From Peptoniphilus_A harei_B (GTDB taxonomy: Bacteria > Bacillota > Clostridia > Tissierellales > Peptoniphilaceae): 64,000 nt of DNA. Under the pieces are notes generated by a model. The model did not search any database. It was not told the origin of the DNA and saw only the letters and a list, made by a program, of their open reading frames with translations. How positions within the stretch are numbered: the stretch's first letter is position 1; each line of letters opens with the position of its first letter. The position numbers and the translations under genes are program-made. Positions 17,764-26,027 of this stretch are shown here, piece by piece. The stretch is taken from the NCBI GenBank assembly GCA_032560695.1, contig JAWGHR010000001.1:334705-398704 (forward strand), written 5' to 3'.

Positions 17764-17788
17764 TAAGGGCAAGTTGCCCTTTTTTTAT
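17764..17788 (+). terminator. Terminator of nitroreductase gene
   Basis: Stem AAGGGCA/TGCCCTT with a short loop and a T7 tail, 25 bp past the stop. Confidence 0.88.
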
Positions 17789-17908
17789 TTGTCATAAATC
17801 ATCACAAAAAAATCCCCACTATGATGTGGAGATTCTTTTATTAATGCAAAAGTCTTCAATCATAAAAAGACGATATGGCAATCGCATATGGTCTCGTACC
17901 TGTTATTA

Positions 17909-18100
17909 CTACTTCATTTCATTTTCTTTTAGGTCTTTTAAACTTATACAATTTTCAGTTTTCCAATGTTTTTTCTCATTTGCGTTAGTTCCTAAAACAA
18001 GGACCTCTACGTAGGATGTACTATTGAATAAATGGTCTATATCCTAGTACACCAAAGATTATTTTTGAATACTCTATAAAATCTTCCAACTCTATTTCTT
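17909..18100 (-). pseudogene. Decayed minus-strand reading frame, unidentified
   Basis: One minus-strand frame reads SYVEVLVLGTNANEKKHWK and on to a stop at 17909-17911, a protein-like 44-residue stretch without a start. The adjoining frame upstream reads EDFIEYSKIIFGVLGYRPF before a stop at 18021-18023, as if one coding sequence had been split by a frameshift. The minus-strand terminator-like hairpin at 17811-17831 would suit its 3' end. I do not recognise the protein. Confidence 0.35.
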
Positions 18101-18266
18101 TTTATTATGTTACATTTCCAGTAATTGTATCATTGATATTTCTTACTTTATACCTATCTACATCTCTATACTCATGTTGGTAAATTTATTCTCTTGATAT
18201 AAGATTTTTGTTGATACAAAGGGGTTATAGATTTGATTTTATTTTGTATTTAATGCAAGAGGCATT

Positions 18267-18295
18267 TTGCACGAATAGAATAATTAATATATATT
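18267..18295 (+). promoter_or_regulatory. Putative promoter of bceRS-like pair
   Basis: TTGCAC (18267-18272), 17-bp spacer, TATATT (18290-18295), about 130 bp before the response regulator start. The -35 lies in a TGCAA...TTGCA inverted repeat (18254-18271). Confidence 0.5.
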
Positions 18296-18428
18296 TAATA
18301 CATATTAGGAAAAGAAACTGTTAAAATTGTTATTAAGTAAATTTATTAGTACTTATTAGAAATTCAAAATTTTTGAGAAGGCTAAAAAGATAGCTGTTAT
18401 AAGGATTTGAAATTAAGAAGGTGAAAAT

Positions 18429-19130
18429 TTGTTATATAATATATTGATAATAGAAGATGATTTTGGTTTAGCTAAAAGCATTACGAATGTGTTAGAAAAA
18501 TATAATTTTCGTTCTTCCATTCTAGATGACTTTGAAAATATCGAAAACATTGTAGTGGACACAAAACCTAATTTAATAATTTTAGATATTAATTTACCCT
18601 ACTATAATGGATTTTATTGGTGTCGTAAAATCAGAAAAATAACATCGAATCCTATTATGATAATTTCTTCTAGAGATAGTAATATGGATCAAATTATGGC
18701 TCTTGAATATGGAGCAGATGATTACATTACCAAACCTTTTGATAGCGAAATTTTAATCGCAAAAATTAATAGTTTGCTCCGACGTACATTTGGAGAATTA
18801 TCGGCAAGCACTATAAATGAAACATTAAAAGTTGGTAATATTATCTTGGATAAGGATAGACAACAGCTGTTAGCTGACGAGAATCAAATTGATTTATCTA
18901 TTACAGAACTGAAAATACTCAAAAAATTAATTGAAAAATACCCTAACTCTGTATCCAGAGATGAATTGTTTTTTGAAGTATGGGATGAAAATATTTTTGT
19001 AGAGGAAAATACCTTGAATGTAAATATAAGAAGAATCAGAAAAAAAATAGACGATAATCAATTGCCTATTGGTATACGGACAATTCGGACTTTTGGATAT
19101 CAATTAGTGACAAAGGAAGATTGTAAATGA
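18429..19130 (+). CDS. BceR-like OmpR-family response regulator
   Basis: 233 residues: receiver domain with acidic pocket ED (9-11), phospho-acceptor D53 (LIILDINLP) and the conserved Lys in ITKPF, then an OmpR/PhoB winged-helix DNA-binding domain (about 130-230, NVNIRRIRKKI). It starts with TTG, 7 bp after AGAAGG. It overlaps the kinase gene by 4 bp. The kinase type and the downstream ABC pair place it in the Bce class that senses antimicrobial peptides and turns on the transporter. Arginine is often CGN here, unlike the AGA/AGG-rich neighbouring chromosomal genes, which points to transfer. Confidence 0.9.
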   Translation: MLYNILIIEDDFGLAKSITNVLEKYNFRSSILDDFENIENIVVDTKPNLIILDINLPYYNGFYWCRKIRKITSNPIMIISSRDSNMDQIMALEYGADDYITKPFDSEILIAKINSLLRRTFGELSASTINETLKVGNIILDKDRQQLLADENQIDLSITELKILKKLIEKYPNSVSRDELFFEVWDENIFVEENTLNVNIRRIRKKIDDNQLPIGIRTIRTFGYQLVTKEDCK

Positions 19131-20110
19131 AGTTATTCATAAAAGACCATTTGGGTTTTGTTCTATTATATGTAATTAATTTTATATTTATACTGCTTAT
19201 AATTTGGTTAAGTGGGGAATATCTTAGTTCACAACTGATACTTTATATGTTCTTTTTATCTTTATTCATTCTCTTTATATTTCTTACCGTACGTTATTAC
19301 AAGAAAGCTACAGTATATAAAACTTTAAGTGTACCATCTTCAAATTTAAGAAGTATGAAAAAAAAGCTACAAGGTACTGATTTGTTCACTGATTCTTTTA
19401 TTAAGCATGAAAATCAAAATTATAATCAATTCTTGAGTAAAATCGAAAATTATAAAAATAAAAATAGTGAATGGAGAACTTATATTGTTCAATGGGTACA
19501 CCAAATGAAATCTCCAATTAGTTCAATGCGTCTAGCGTTGCAGAACAGAGAGTATAACGAAGAGAACATGCAACTATTAGTTGAGTTGGATCAAATAGAT
19601 AAGCAGCTCAACAACATTTTGAACTTAGCAAGATTAGAGGCAGTAGACAGGGACCTAAAAATTGAGCCAATAAACTTAAGTGAAAGTATAAATAGAATAA
19701 TCAACCAAAATAAGCGATTGTTTATTCAAAACAAAGTATTTCCTAAAGTGCAGATAGAAAATACTACCCCAACTGTGCTGAGTGATAAAAAATGGTTAGA
19801 TTTTATCATTGATCAATTAGTTCATAACGCTATAAAATTTTCTAATCCAACAGATCAAATCATTTTTAACATAAAGCAAATAGATAATAAGTGTTGTTTA
19901 GAGATTAGTGATACAGGTATAGGAATTATAAAGGAAGATATTCCTCGTATATTTGATCTATATTTTACTGGAAAAAACGGACGTACTAATAATAACTCCT
20001 CGGGTATAGGACTTTATTTAGTTAAACAAATTCTAGATCAATTAGGGCATAAGATTAAAGTTGAATCTGAACGGTCAAAAGGAACGAAATTCACTATATA
20101 TTTTAATTAA
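19127..20110 (+). CDS. BceS-like intramembrane-sensing histidine kinase
   Basis: 327 residues. Two membrane helices (about 10-28 and 35-55) are joined by a very short outer loop, so there is no room for an external sensor domain; this is the intramembrane-sensing design that reads the state of its partner ABC transporter. The H-box is WVHQMKSPISS with H125. The ATPase domain has the N box (QLVHNAIKFS), DTGIGI and SGIGLYLVKQI. Overlaps the regulator by 4 bp. Bce-type kinases respond to bacitracin, lantibiotics or similar lipid-II-binding peptides; the actual inducer here is unknown. Confidence 0.9.
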   Translation: MKLFIKDHLGFVLLYVINFIFILLIIWLSGEYLSSQLILYMFFLSLFILFIFLTVRYYKKATVYKTLSVPSSNLRSMKKKLQGTDLFTDSFIKHENQNYNQFLSKIENYKNKNSEWRTYIVQWVHQMKSPISSMRLALQNREYNEENMQLLVELDQIDKQLNNILNLARLEAVDRDLKIEPINLSESINRIINQNKRLFIQNKVFPKVQIENTTPTVLSDKKWLDFIIDQLVHNAIKFSNPTDQIIFNIKQIDNKCCLEISDTGIGIIKEDIPRIFDLYFTGKNGRTNNNSSGIGLYLVKQILDQLGHKIKVESERSKGTKFTIYFN

Positions 20111-20118
20111 GAGGAAAA

Positions 20119-20143
20119 GGTGACAACTTTGTCATCTTTTTTT
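20119..20143 (+). terminator. Possible terminator between kinase and ABC genes
   Basis: Short hairpin (20119-20126 with 20129-20136) followed by T7. It shares its bases with the BceR-type operator below, so it may serve both purposes. Confidence 0.5.
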
Positions 20144-20163
20144 ATTTTTCTCGATATTATAAT
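20121..20163 (+). promoter_or_regulatory. BceR-type operator and promoter of the ABC genes
   Basis: The inverted repeat TGACAACTTTGTCA (20121-20134) fits the TNACA-N4-TGTNA layout known for BceR-like regulators. It lies directly before the -35 position of a promoter with TATAAT at 20158-20163 and no good -35, the arrangement expected for an activator-dependent promoter. Transcription would start near 20170, 35 bp before the ATPase start. Confidence 0.7.
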
Positions 20164-20204
20164 CAAAAAAGATCTTTTAATATATGAATAAAGGAGTGAT
20201 AGTA

Positions 20205-20948
20205 ATGAATTTATTAGAACTAAATAACGTTAGTCATGTGTATGGAGATGTAATTAAGTCAAGGGGTCTGGATAATCTCTCCTTAACTACTAAAAAGGGT
20301 GAGTTCGTTGCCATAATGGGGCCTTCTGGAAGCGGAAAATCAACTTTATTAAATATTATTTCTGGTATTTTACCTGCTACTTCTGGAAGTGTTATTGTTG
20401 CAGGAAGAAACATAGCTAATCTTAATGATGAGGAAGCAGCATTATTTAGACGCAATACATTAGGATTTGTTTTTCAAGACTTTAACCTTGTTGAAACATT
20501 AACAGTAAGAGAAAATATTATGCTACCTTTGATGTTTAAGAATGAGGAAGTTAAATCTATGAAGGAAAAATCAGAGAAGGTAGCTAAATCCTTGGGTATT
20601 TCACATATATTAAATAAACGTACGCAAGAAATTTCAGGAGGACAAGCTCAAAGAACAGCAATTGCACGTGCTATTATCCATCAGCCGGAATTGTTACTGG
20701 CAGACGAGCCGACGGGAAACTTGGATTCTGCAAATTCTGAAGAAGTTATGAAAATTTTTGAAAAACTTAACCGTAACTATGGAGTGTCTACTTTTTTGGT
20801 AACACATGATGTTAAGACAGCAACTTATAGTCAGAGAGTCGTATTTATAAAAGACGGAAAAATTTATAGTGAAATCCGTAAAGGGAATAATCTTATAGAA
20901 TATCGAGAAAATATTCTCAATGTTCTTAATGTACTTGGAGGTATGTAA
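20205..20948 (+). CDS. BceA-like ABC transporter ATPase
   Basis: About 247 residues. Walker A GPSGSGKST, the signature ISGGQAQRTAIARA and Walker B LLLADEPTGNLD are intact; the ISGGQAQR form is typical of Bce/MacB-type ATPases. It powers the adjacent permease. The ATG at 20205 is preferred because AGGAG lies 8 bp upstream, whereas an ATG at 20184 would place that site inside the gene. The permease starts 1 bp after its stop. Confidence 0.92.
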   Translation: MNLLELNNVSHVYGDVIKSRGLDNLSLTTKKGEFVAIMGPSGSGKSTLLNIISGILPATSGSVIVAGRNIANLNDEEAALFRRNTLGFVFQDFNLVETLTVRENIMLPLMFKNEEVKSMKEKSEKVAKSLGISHILNKRTQEISGGQAQRTAIARAIIHQPELLLADEPTGNLDSANSEEVMKIFEKLNRNYGVSTFLVTHDVKTATYSQRVVFIKDGKIYSEIRKGNNLIEYRENILNVLNVLGGM

Positions 20949-20949
20949 A

Positions 20950-22857
20950 ATGAATCTACGAGATTTTGCTAAAAATAATATAATAAGGGATAAAGAAACC
21001 TACATTGGCTATTGGCTAAGTTGTATGTTTACTGTATTTGTCTTTTTTATCTTTTCAGTAAATCAGTTTCACCCTGAACTTAATCAAGGTCCAGGAGCAG
21101 TTGCAACCATTATGGGGTCTGCCCAAGTAATAGTTGTGTTTTTTGCGATATTCTTCTTAGGATTATCAATCAATTCATTTTTATCTAGACGTAAAAGTAT
21201 GTTTGGTGTTTTACTTATGATGGGAATGTCGAAAAAACAACTTCGTCGACTAATTATCATAGAAAATATGATAATTGGATTTTCAGCTATAATAGTAGGG
21301 ATAATTCTAGGGTTAGCATTTGGCCATATACTGGTCTTGTTGATGGCAAATATAATTAATCTAAGCTCAATCTCCTTTTATTTCCCTATCAAATCAATCA
21401 TTGTCACGATTATTGATTTTAGTATTTTATTCTTTTTGATTGCATTCTTCAGATCACAAGTTATATTAAAAAGACCAATATATAACTTACTAGATGTAAA
21501 CCAGAATGAATATGGCAGTATAGCATATTCTCGTTTTTTATCTATCATGGCTATAATCTTAATTCTCTTGGGATATGCTCTAGCTAATATTCATCTAATC
21601 AATCGATTAATACCACAGGGAATTGATAGGCTGAATACTCTTCAAAACTCAGATATATTACATGCTTTAATTGGTGGATTGGTAACAATTGGTATGTTCT
21701 TATTTTTCACTCAATTCTCTAAGTATTTTACAGACAAAGTAAGAAGAAACGAAGAATACTATCTGAAAGATACGAGAGCATTATGGGTTTCTGAGCTAAT
21801 GAATCGATTATCCAGTAATTCAAAAACCATGTTTATTTCAGCATTGCTATTAACTGTAGCTTTTATTACTACTATTGGAACTATTGCCTTAAACTCTACT
21901 GCTGCCGATGAAGTTTCCAAAACAACTCCATTTGATATTTCTTATTTTTCGTTTCAGCCGAATGAAAAAGAGGAGGATAACATAGAGTTTATTAATTCTA
22001 ACCTCAGTGAAGCTGGAATATCTTTTAAGTTAAATAGTGTACCTATTTTACAAAAAGACAATCAAGGAAAAGAGATTATCATTTCTCAAGATGACTACAA
22101 TAGTGCATCTAATGAAAGTGAAAAAATAGAACTGACTGGCAATGAGGTAGTATCACTATCAAATGGTGGTTCTCAAGAAGAAATTTCTATAACTGATAAT
22201 GTAACAATTACTATCGTCGATAATCGCCCGAACATTTTTGACTCTTATCGTTACAGGAAGGTTTATGTAGTGAATAATGAGCTTTTTAACCAATTAGCAC
22301 AAATATTAGAGCATACGCAAACAGCCTTTTTGTACCATTTTTCAGATACTACTACAAATGAACAAGCAAGAAAAGCAGCAACAGTTAATAGAGAAATTTT
22401 AGGGTCTGGTCTTTCTGAAGGCAATGATTTCCTCTTGATACAAAAAATTGAAAGAGTTGATCTAGAAAGATATACGTATCAAGTTTTAACGTACATTGGG
22501 ATTATGCTAAGTGTAATCTTTATTCTTTCGGCTGGAAGCTTAATTTATTTCCGTCTATTAAGTAATGTTAGAGGAGCTAGTCCCACATATACTAACCTTT
22601 ATAAAATTGGATTGTCTATTAATAAAATCCAAGAAGTACAACGTAAGCAATTTACGATCTTATTTTTTGCACCCGTTCTATTTGCAATAGTCAATACGTT
22701 TTTTGCGGTTAACATGTTATCCTATTTACTATCGGCCTCCATATGGAAGCAAACTATTCTGATTTCTTTAGTATTATTGCTTATTCAGATTCTATATTTT
22801 TACTTTATGAATAATCGTTTCAAAGCAAAAATTGAATTGATTCTAAGTCAAAAATAA
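20950..22857 (+). CDS. BceB-like ABC transporter permease
   Basis: About 635 residues. Two FtsX-type membrane blocks surround a large extracellular domain of about 200 residues (roughly 320-520) placed between helices 7 and 8, the hallmark of BceB permeases. These transporters free lipid II-cycle intermediates from antimicrobial peptides and at the same time signal to the partner kinase. The ATG at 20950 has GGAGG 8 bp upstream, inside the end of the ATPase gene. The neighbouring kinase with no sensor domain and the operator at 20121 make this a complete sense-and-respond peptide-resistance module. Confidence 0.9.
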   Translation: MNLRDFAKNNIIRDKETYIGYWLSCMFTVFVFFIFSVNQFHPELNQGPGAVATIMGSAQVIVVFFAIFFLGLSINSFLSRRKSMFGVLLMMGMSKKQLRRLIIIENMIIGFSAIIVGIILGLAFGHILVLLMANIINLSSISFYFPIKSIIVTIIDFSILFFLIAFFRSQVILKRPIYNLLDVNQNEYGSIAYSRFLSIMAIILILLGYALANIHLINRLIPQGIDRLNTLQNSDILHALIGGLVTIGMFLFFTQFSKYFTDKVRRNEEYYLKDTRALWVSELMNRLSSNSKTMFISALLLTVAFITTIGTIALNSTAADEVSKTTPFDISYFSFQPNEKEEDNIEFINSNLSEAGISFKLNSVPILQKDNQGKEIIISQDDYNSASNESEKIELTGNEVVSLSNGGSQEEISITDNVTITIVDNRPNIFDSYRYRKVYVVNNELFNQLAQILEHTQTAFLYHFSDTTTNEQARKAATVNREILGSGLSEGNDFLLIQKIERVDLERYTYQVLTYIGIMLSVIFILSAGSLIYFRLLSNVRGASPTYTNLYKIGLSINKIQEVQRKQFTILFFAPVLFAIVNTFFAVNMLSYLLSASIWKQTILISLVLLLIQILYFYFMNNRFKAKIELILSQK

Positions 22858-23121
22858 ACGCATAAAATTTTTTAAAAAATCGAGAAGAGAAACCTAGTAA
22901 TTACTGAAAGGACGGACTATATGAGAACTATTACTGAAAATTATTACTCAAATCTTCAGACTGTCCTTAACTCAACTTTACCATTGATTAAAAACAATCT
23001 GTTCTTAATGGAATCGCATAACAGTTAGCAAACTTATGTGATAAAAAGAAAATCACTAACCTAACAGAAACAATCCAATTGCTTTACAAGTTATTCATAT
23101 ATATGGTCAAAAAATGCGGCT
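22858..23121 (+). pseudogene. Right-flank debris with a 35-codon frame
   Basis: After the permease there is an ATG at 22921, with AGGA 8 bp upstream, followed by 35 codons (MRTITENYYSNLQTVLNSTL and on) to a TAG. The phase then shifts and another frame reads LANLCDKKKITNLTETIQLL. This looks like a protein gene broken by frameshifts that leads into the transposition-ATPase remnant. No family recognised for this portion. Confidence 0.35.
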
Positions 23122-23400
23122 ATGATTTTTATTGGAATGCCGAGTATAGAAAAGCGATTAGCTCCTTATCCTCAACTATACTCGAGAATAGCTTTTGCCC
23201 ATGAATTTGATAGATTGAGTAAAGACGGGATCCATCATATTCTCTAATACAAATGGGAAGAGTTAGGATTATCTTTCCAACTGAAAGATTTTGCTAATTA
23301 TAAAGCTGTCATTAGTATTATTAAAATTACCAGTGAAAATTTTCGGCTTATCCAAGGAATCCTCACCCTAATTGAAGGGATATTGGAAATCAATAATTTT
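23122..23400 (+). pseudogene. Remnant of a TniB/IstB-like transposition ATPase
   Basis: A single frame from 23122 reads MIFIGMPSIEKRLAPYPQLY and then SRIAFAHEF, an in-frame TAA, KWEELGLSFQLKDF, and ITSENFRLIQGILTLIEGI. This run resembles the C-terminal half of the AAA+ ATPase that accompanies DDE transposases in Tn552/Tn5090-like and IS21-like elements; the typical intact pattern has RYPQLYSRIGFAHEF and ITxGNFRLL. The N-terminal Walker A half is missing and no transposase is nearby. The frame runs without a break into the duplicated nitroreductase tail. Recognition is by memory of the family, so the exact subfamily is uncertain. Confidence 0.6.
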
Positions 23401-23676
23401 GAAACTTTAGAAAACTACGGAGTCTTTGATGTATTTTCATCAGTTAGATTTGCACCAAGCCACAAGAACTTCCAACCTTGGAGATTCGTACTAAAGGGAT
23501 CAGTTGTTGAAGCTTACATGGTAAAATCTGATGAAGACACAAGATCATTAATCGACATGGGCGTTATCCTTTTCTATATGGAAGAAATGCTAAAGACAAT
23601 TGGTATCGAAAAGAAATGGACAATCGACCTAAAGGACGCAGGTAAATATTATTACATCGGTTCCTTTACTTTATAA
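23398..23676 (+). pseudogene. Duplicated 3' end of the nitroreductase gene
   Basis: The 279 bp match 17461-17739 without gaps, with about 17 mismatches counted by eye (about 94% identity), mostly silent; two amino-acid changes in the shared part are Y to F and A to T. It encodes the C-terminal 90 or so residues of the nitroreductase, from FETLENYGVFDVFSSVR to YYYIGSFTL, but no N-terminal half. Upstream it is joined in frame to the transposition-ATPase remnant. Silent divergence means the copy has evolved apart or came from a related strain; it is not a fresh duplication. A TTG-started fused peptide of 97 codons could in theory be made. Confidence 0.85.
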
Positions 23677-23689
23677 AATTTAAACATTA

Positions 23690-23722
23690 AAAAGAAGCTC
23701 ATTCACTTAGAGCTTCTTTTTT
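23690..23722. terminator. Bidirectional terminator after nitroreductase-tail copy
   Basis: 10-bp stem (23691-23700 with 23710-23719), 9-nt loop, T-run on the plus strand and A-rich on the other side. It overlaps the 3' end of the convergent AraC-family gene. Confidence 0.85.
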
Positions 23723-24631
23723 TCTGTATTCACTTGGACTTAGTCCCGTAAATTTTTTAAAGGACCTTGTGAAATTTGATGGACTTGTGAGACAAAGTTC
23801 CATAGAAATTTCTGTTATGTTTTTATCTGTATTCATCAAAATTTCTTCTGCCTTCATCATCCTTAAATTGTTGAGGTACTTTATAGGAGTGTACTGAAAT
23901 TTTCTGATGAATTTTTTGTTTAGGTTTGACTTCGAGATTTTAAATTTCTTGGTAAGTAAGTCTAAGCTAATATCCTTATCTAAATTCTCTTTAATAAACT
24001 CTTCAATTAAAATAATCTCTTCGCTTTTTTCTTGATTTTGATAAGATTTTCTTATTTCTGAAGTTTTTTCCATGGTAATATCGTAAATTAAATCCAGAGC
24101 CTTTATAGAAATACCCAAGATATCTTCACTTTTTAGGACCTGGATAAGTTCATTGGCCCTTTGAATTAGTCTTTCATTCCTATATACAAAACCCATATCC
24201 TTTATTGAATTTATTTTTTTCAAAAATTCCACTAGGATTTTACCGTAAAAGGAATCCTTATCTATCTGGTTTTCAAAAATGATAAAGTTAAAGGCCTGAA
24301 CCCTGTCCTTGGTCGTATAAGATTCCCTTGCATAAGGAAGGGCCTTGCCAATAAAAATTTCTCTAGTTATTAAAATCTTTGTATCATTGATATAGGTAAA
24401 GTAATTACCTTCATAGCTATAAGAAATCCTATAGCCCTTATTTCCTTTGCTATCAGAAGCCTGCACTTGGTACCTTTCCCTTAAGTCAATATACATGAGC
24501 ATAAGTCCTGGAAAAAGTTTATAATTTTTCATTTTATTTTTAGGATGGCTTATCCCTCGATACTCTATAAAATCATCATTATCATCGACGATTTCAAAGT
24601 CCCAAGAAGCTAAATAATTAGTATTTTTCAT
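23699..24631 (-). CDS. AraC-family transcriptional regulator
   Basis: 310 residues. The C-terminal 100 residues (about 208-308) carry the two helix-turn-helix motifs of the AraC family (LDLLTKKFKISKSNLNKKF, then ITEISMELCLTSPSNFTRSF, ending LSPSEYRKK). The N-terminal 200 residues are an unfamiliar sensor domain. Last gene of the metal-uptake-type operon, overlapping the ECF ATPase by 14 bp, so it is made together with the transporters and probably controls them; YbtA plays that role for the yersiniabactin transporter YbtPQ. Ligand unknown. Confidence 0.88.
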   Translation of the reverse strand: MKNTNYLASWDFEIVDDNDDFIEYRGISHPKNKMKNYKLFPGLMLMYIDLRERYQVQASDSKGNKGYRISYSYEGNYFTYINDTKILITREIFIGKALPYARESYTTKDRVQAFNFIIFENQIDKDSFYGKILVEFLKKINSIKDMGFVYRNERLIQRANELIQVLKSEDILGISIKALDLIYDITMEKTSEIRKSYQNQEKSEEIILIEEFIKENLDKDISLDLLTKKFKISKSNLNKKFIRKFQYTPIKYLNNLRMMKAEEILMNTDKNITEISMELCLTSPSNFTRSFKKFTGLSPSEYRKKEALSE

Positions 24632-26027
24632 TTACAAACTCCAAAATATTTTCATCTGCACTCTTAATAAATTCATAATCGTGTGTGATTATAATAATTG
24701 TTTTGTTTTGCTTTTTCATTTCCTTTAAGAAGCTAATTAATTTTGTCATATTCTTTAGGCACAAGCCAGAAGTTGGTTCGTCTAACAAAACTATTTCCTT
24801 ATTGCTGGCAAGAGCTAGTCCAAGGGCAAGTCTTTGCTTCTCTCCTCCAGATAAGGCTTGCGGATGCCTGCCCTTCTTATCCCAAAGTCCCAAATCATGC
24901 AGGATTTTTTCCTTTAAAAGGTCATCATCTGATACTATAGACATTTCTGAGTAAACTGAATCTGTAAATAATTGATAGTTCACATCTTGCATTACAAGAG
25001 AAATTTTTTCATAGGGCCTCCTTATTTTCTCAGACCCATAATATAAATCTCCCCTTTGCCCCTTATTAAGTCCACAAATATTTCTTATAAAAGAGGTCTT
25101 TCCTATTCCATTTTCTCCAATTATAAAATAAATTCCCCTGTCAAAGGATAGGTTGAAGTCAAAAATTACCTTATCACTAGCCCTATACTTGCAAAAAAAG
25201 TTTCGACACTCCATTATTTTGTCATGATCAAAATTTTTATCAAAAAAAGATTTTTTTATGTATTTATCCTTATTCAAATCTTCCTTTTTTATTTCCTTTA
25301 GACTTCTCAGCTTATGATTTCTTATGAATTCATCATTAAGCTCTTCTCTTTCGTAGGAATTTATTTTTTTGTCCTCAATGACAAAGAGCTTATCCATTAT
25401 GTCCCTTAGGTAGTAGATCCTATGCTCTGCAATAATTATAATTTTTTTCTTTTCCTTTAATATCTCAATAATATTTTTTAATCTTTCAATGGATTTATTA
25501 TCAAGAGAGGCAGAGGGCTCATCAAAAATATAAATTTCATTATCCATTAGGGCAACAGATGTAATTGCCACAAGTTGTTTCTCCCCACCTGATAATTTGA
25601 ATAAATCTCTATCAAGTAATTTGTCTGTACCAAAAATCCTTGTATAGTAATCTATTTTACTTAGTATCTCCTCTCTTTTTACATTTCTGTTTTCAAGAGC
25701 AAAGGCCATCTCATCACTTGAATTGATGCAGTAAAATTGATTTTTGGGATTTTGAAAAACTGTGGAAATATATTGACTCCTATCGCTTATGCCCTGATCA
25801 AATAAATTTTTTCCCTTAAATAAAAGCTGGCCCGAAATTTTGGCATTATTTACCTCTGGAATTATACCATTAATTAGCTTTATAAAAGTTGACTTGCCTG
25901 AACCTGACTGTCCACTTATTACATTTACACTGCCCCCTTCAAAGGACAGATTAATATTTTCAAATATTGTATTTTCTTTACCCTCATAATTTTCATAGGC
26001 TAAGGAAAGATTTTTAAACTCTAACAT
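24618..26027 (-). CDS. ECF transporter ATPase, fused A1-A2 domains
   Basis: 469 residues containing two complete ABC ATPase domains. The first has Walker A SGQSGSGKST and signature LSGGEKQLVAI; the second has ENGIGKTSFIRNI and LSGGEKQRLALGLA. The ends of each domain keep the DEPSASLD and DEPTSGL Walker B sets. Such fusions replace the separate EcfA and EcfA' subunits of energy-coupling-factor importers. The T and S genes lie directly upstream with overlaps, so a full dedicated importer is encoded. Cytoplasmic side of the membrane. Confidence 0.92.
   Translation of the reverse strand: MLEFKNLSLAYENYEGKENTIFENINLSFEGGSVNVISGQSGSGKSTFIKLINGIIPEVNNAKISGQLLFKGKNLFDQGISDRSQYISTVFQNPKNQFYCINSSDEMAFALENRNVKREEILSKIDYYTRIFGTDKLLDRDLFKLSGGEKQLVAITSVALMDNEIYIFDEPSASLDNKSIERLKNIIEILKEKKKIIIIAEHRIYYLRDIMDKLFVIEDKKINSYEREELNDEFIRNHKLRSLKEIKKEDLNKDKYIKKSFFDKNFDHDKIMECRNFFCKYRASDKVIFDFNLSFDRGIYFIIGENGIGKTSFIRNICGLNKGQRGDLYYGSEKIRRPYEKISLVMQDVNYQLFTDSVYSEMSIVSDDDLLKEKILHDLGLWDKKGRHPQALSGGEKQRLALGLALASNKEIVLLDEPTSGLCLKNMTKLISFLKEMKKQNKTIIIITHDYEFIKSADENILEFVNEKY

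Larger units (their letters stand above)
17789..18428. other. Non-coding left flank of the Bce island with gene debris
   Basis: About 640 bp without an intact gene. It has a hairpin at 17811-17831 whose U-rich tail is on the minus strand, a run of short broken minus-strand frames (17909-18100, listed separately), and the promoter of the BceRS genes at 18267-18295. Base composition is more AT-rich than the nitroreductase next to it. Confidence 0.6.

Noticed and set aside
17826..18014. 62-codon plus-strand frame in the left flank of the island
   Set aside because: No ribosome site and a Phe/Arg/Tyr-rich sequence; the minus strand reads more protein-like here.
23398..23676. Separate functional nitroreductase gene
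   Set aside because: Only the C-terminal third is present, fused to decayed transposition-gene sequence; the FMN-binding N-terminal half is missing.
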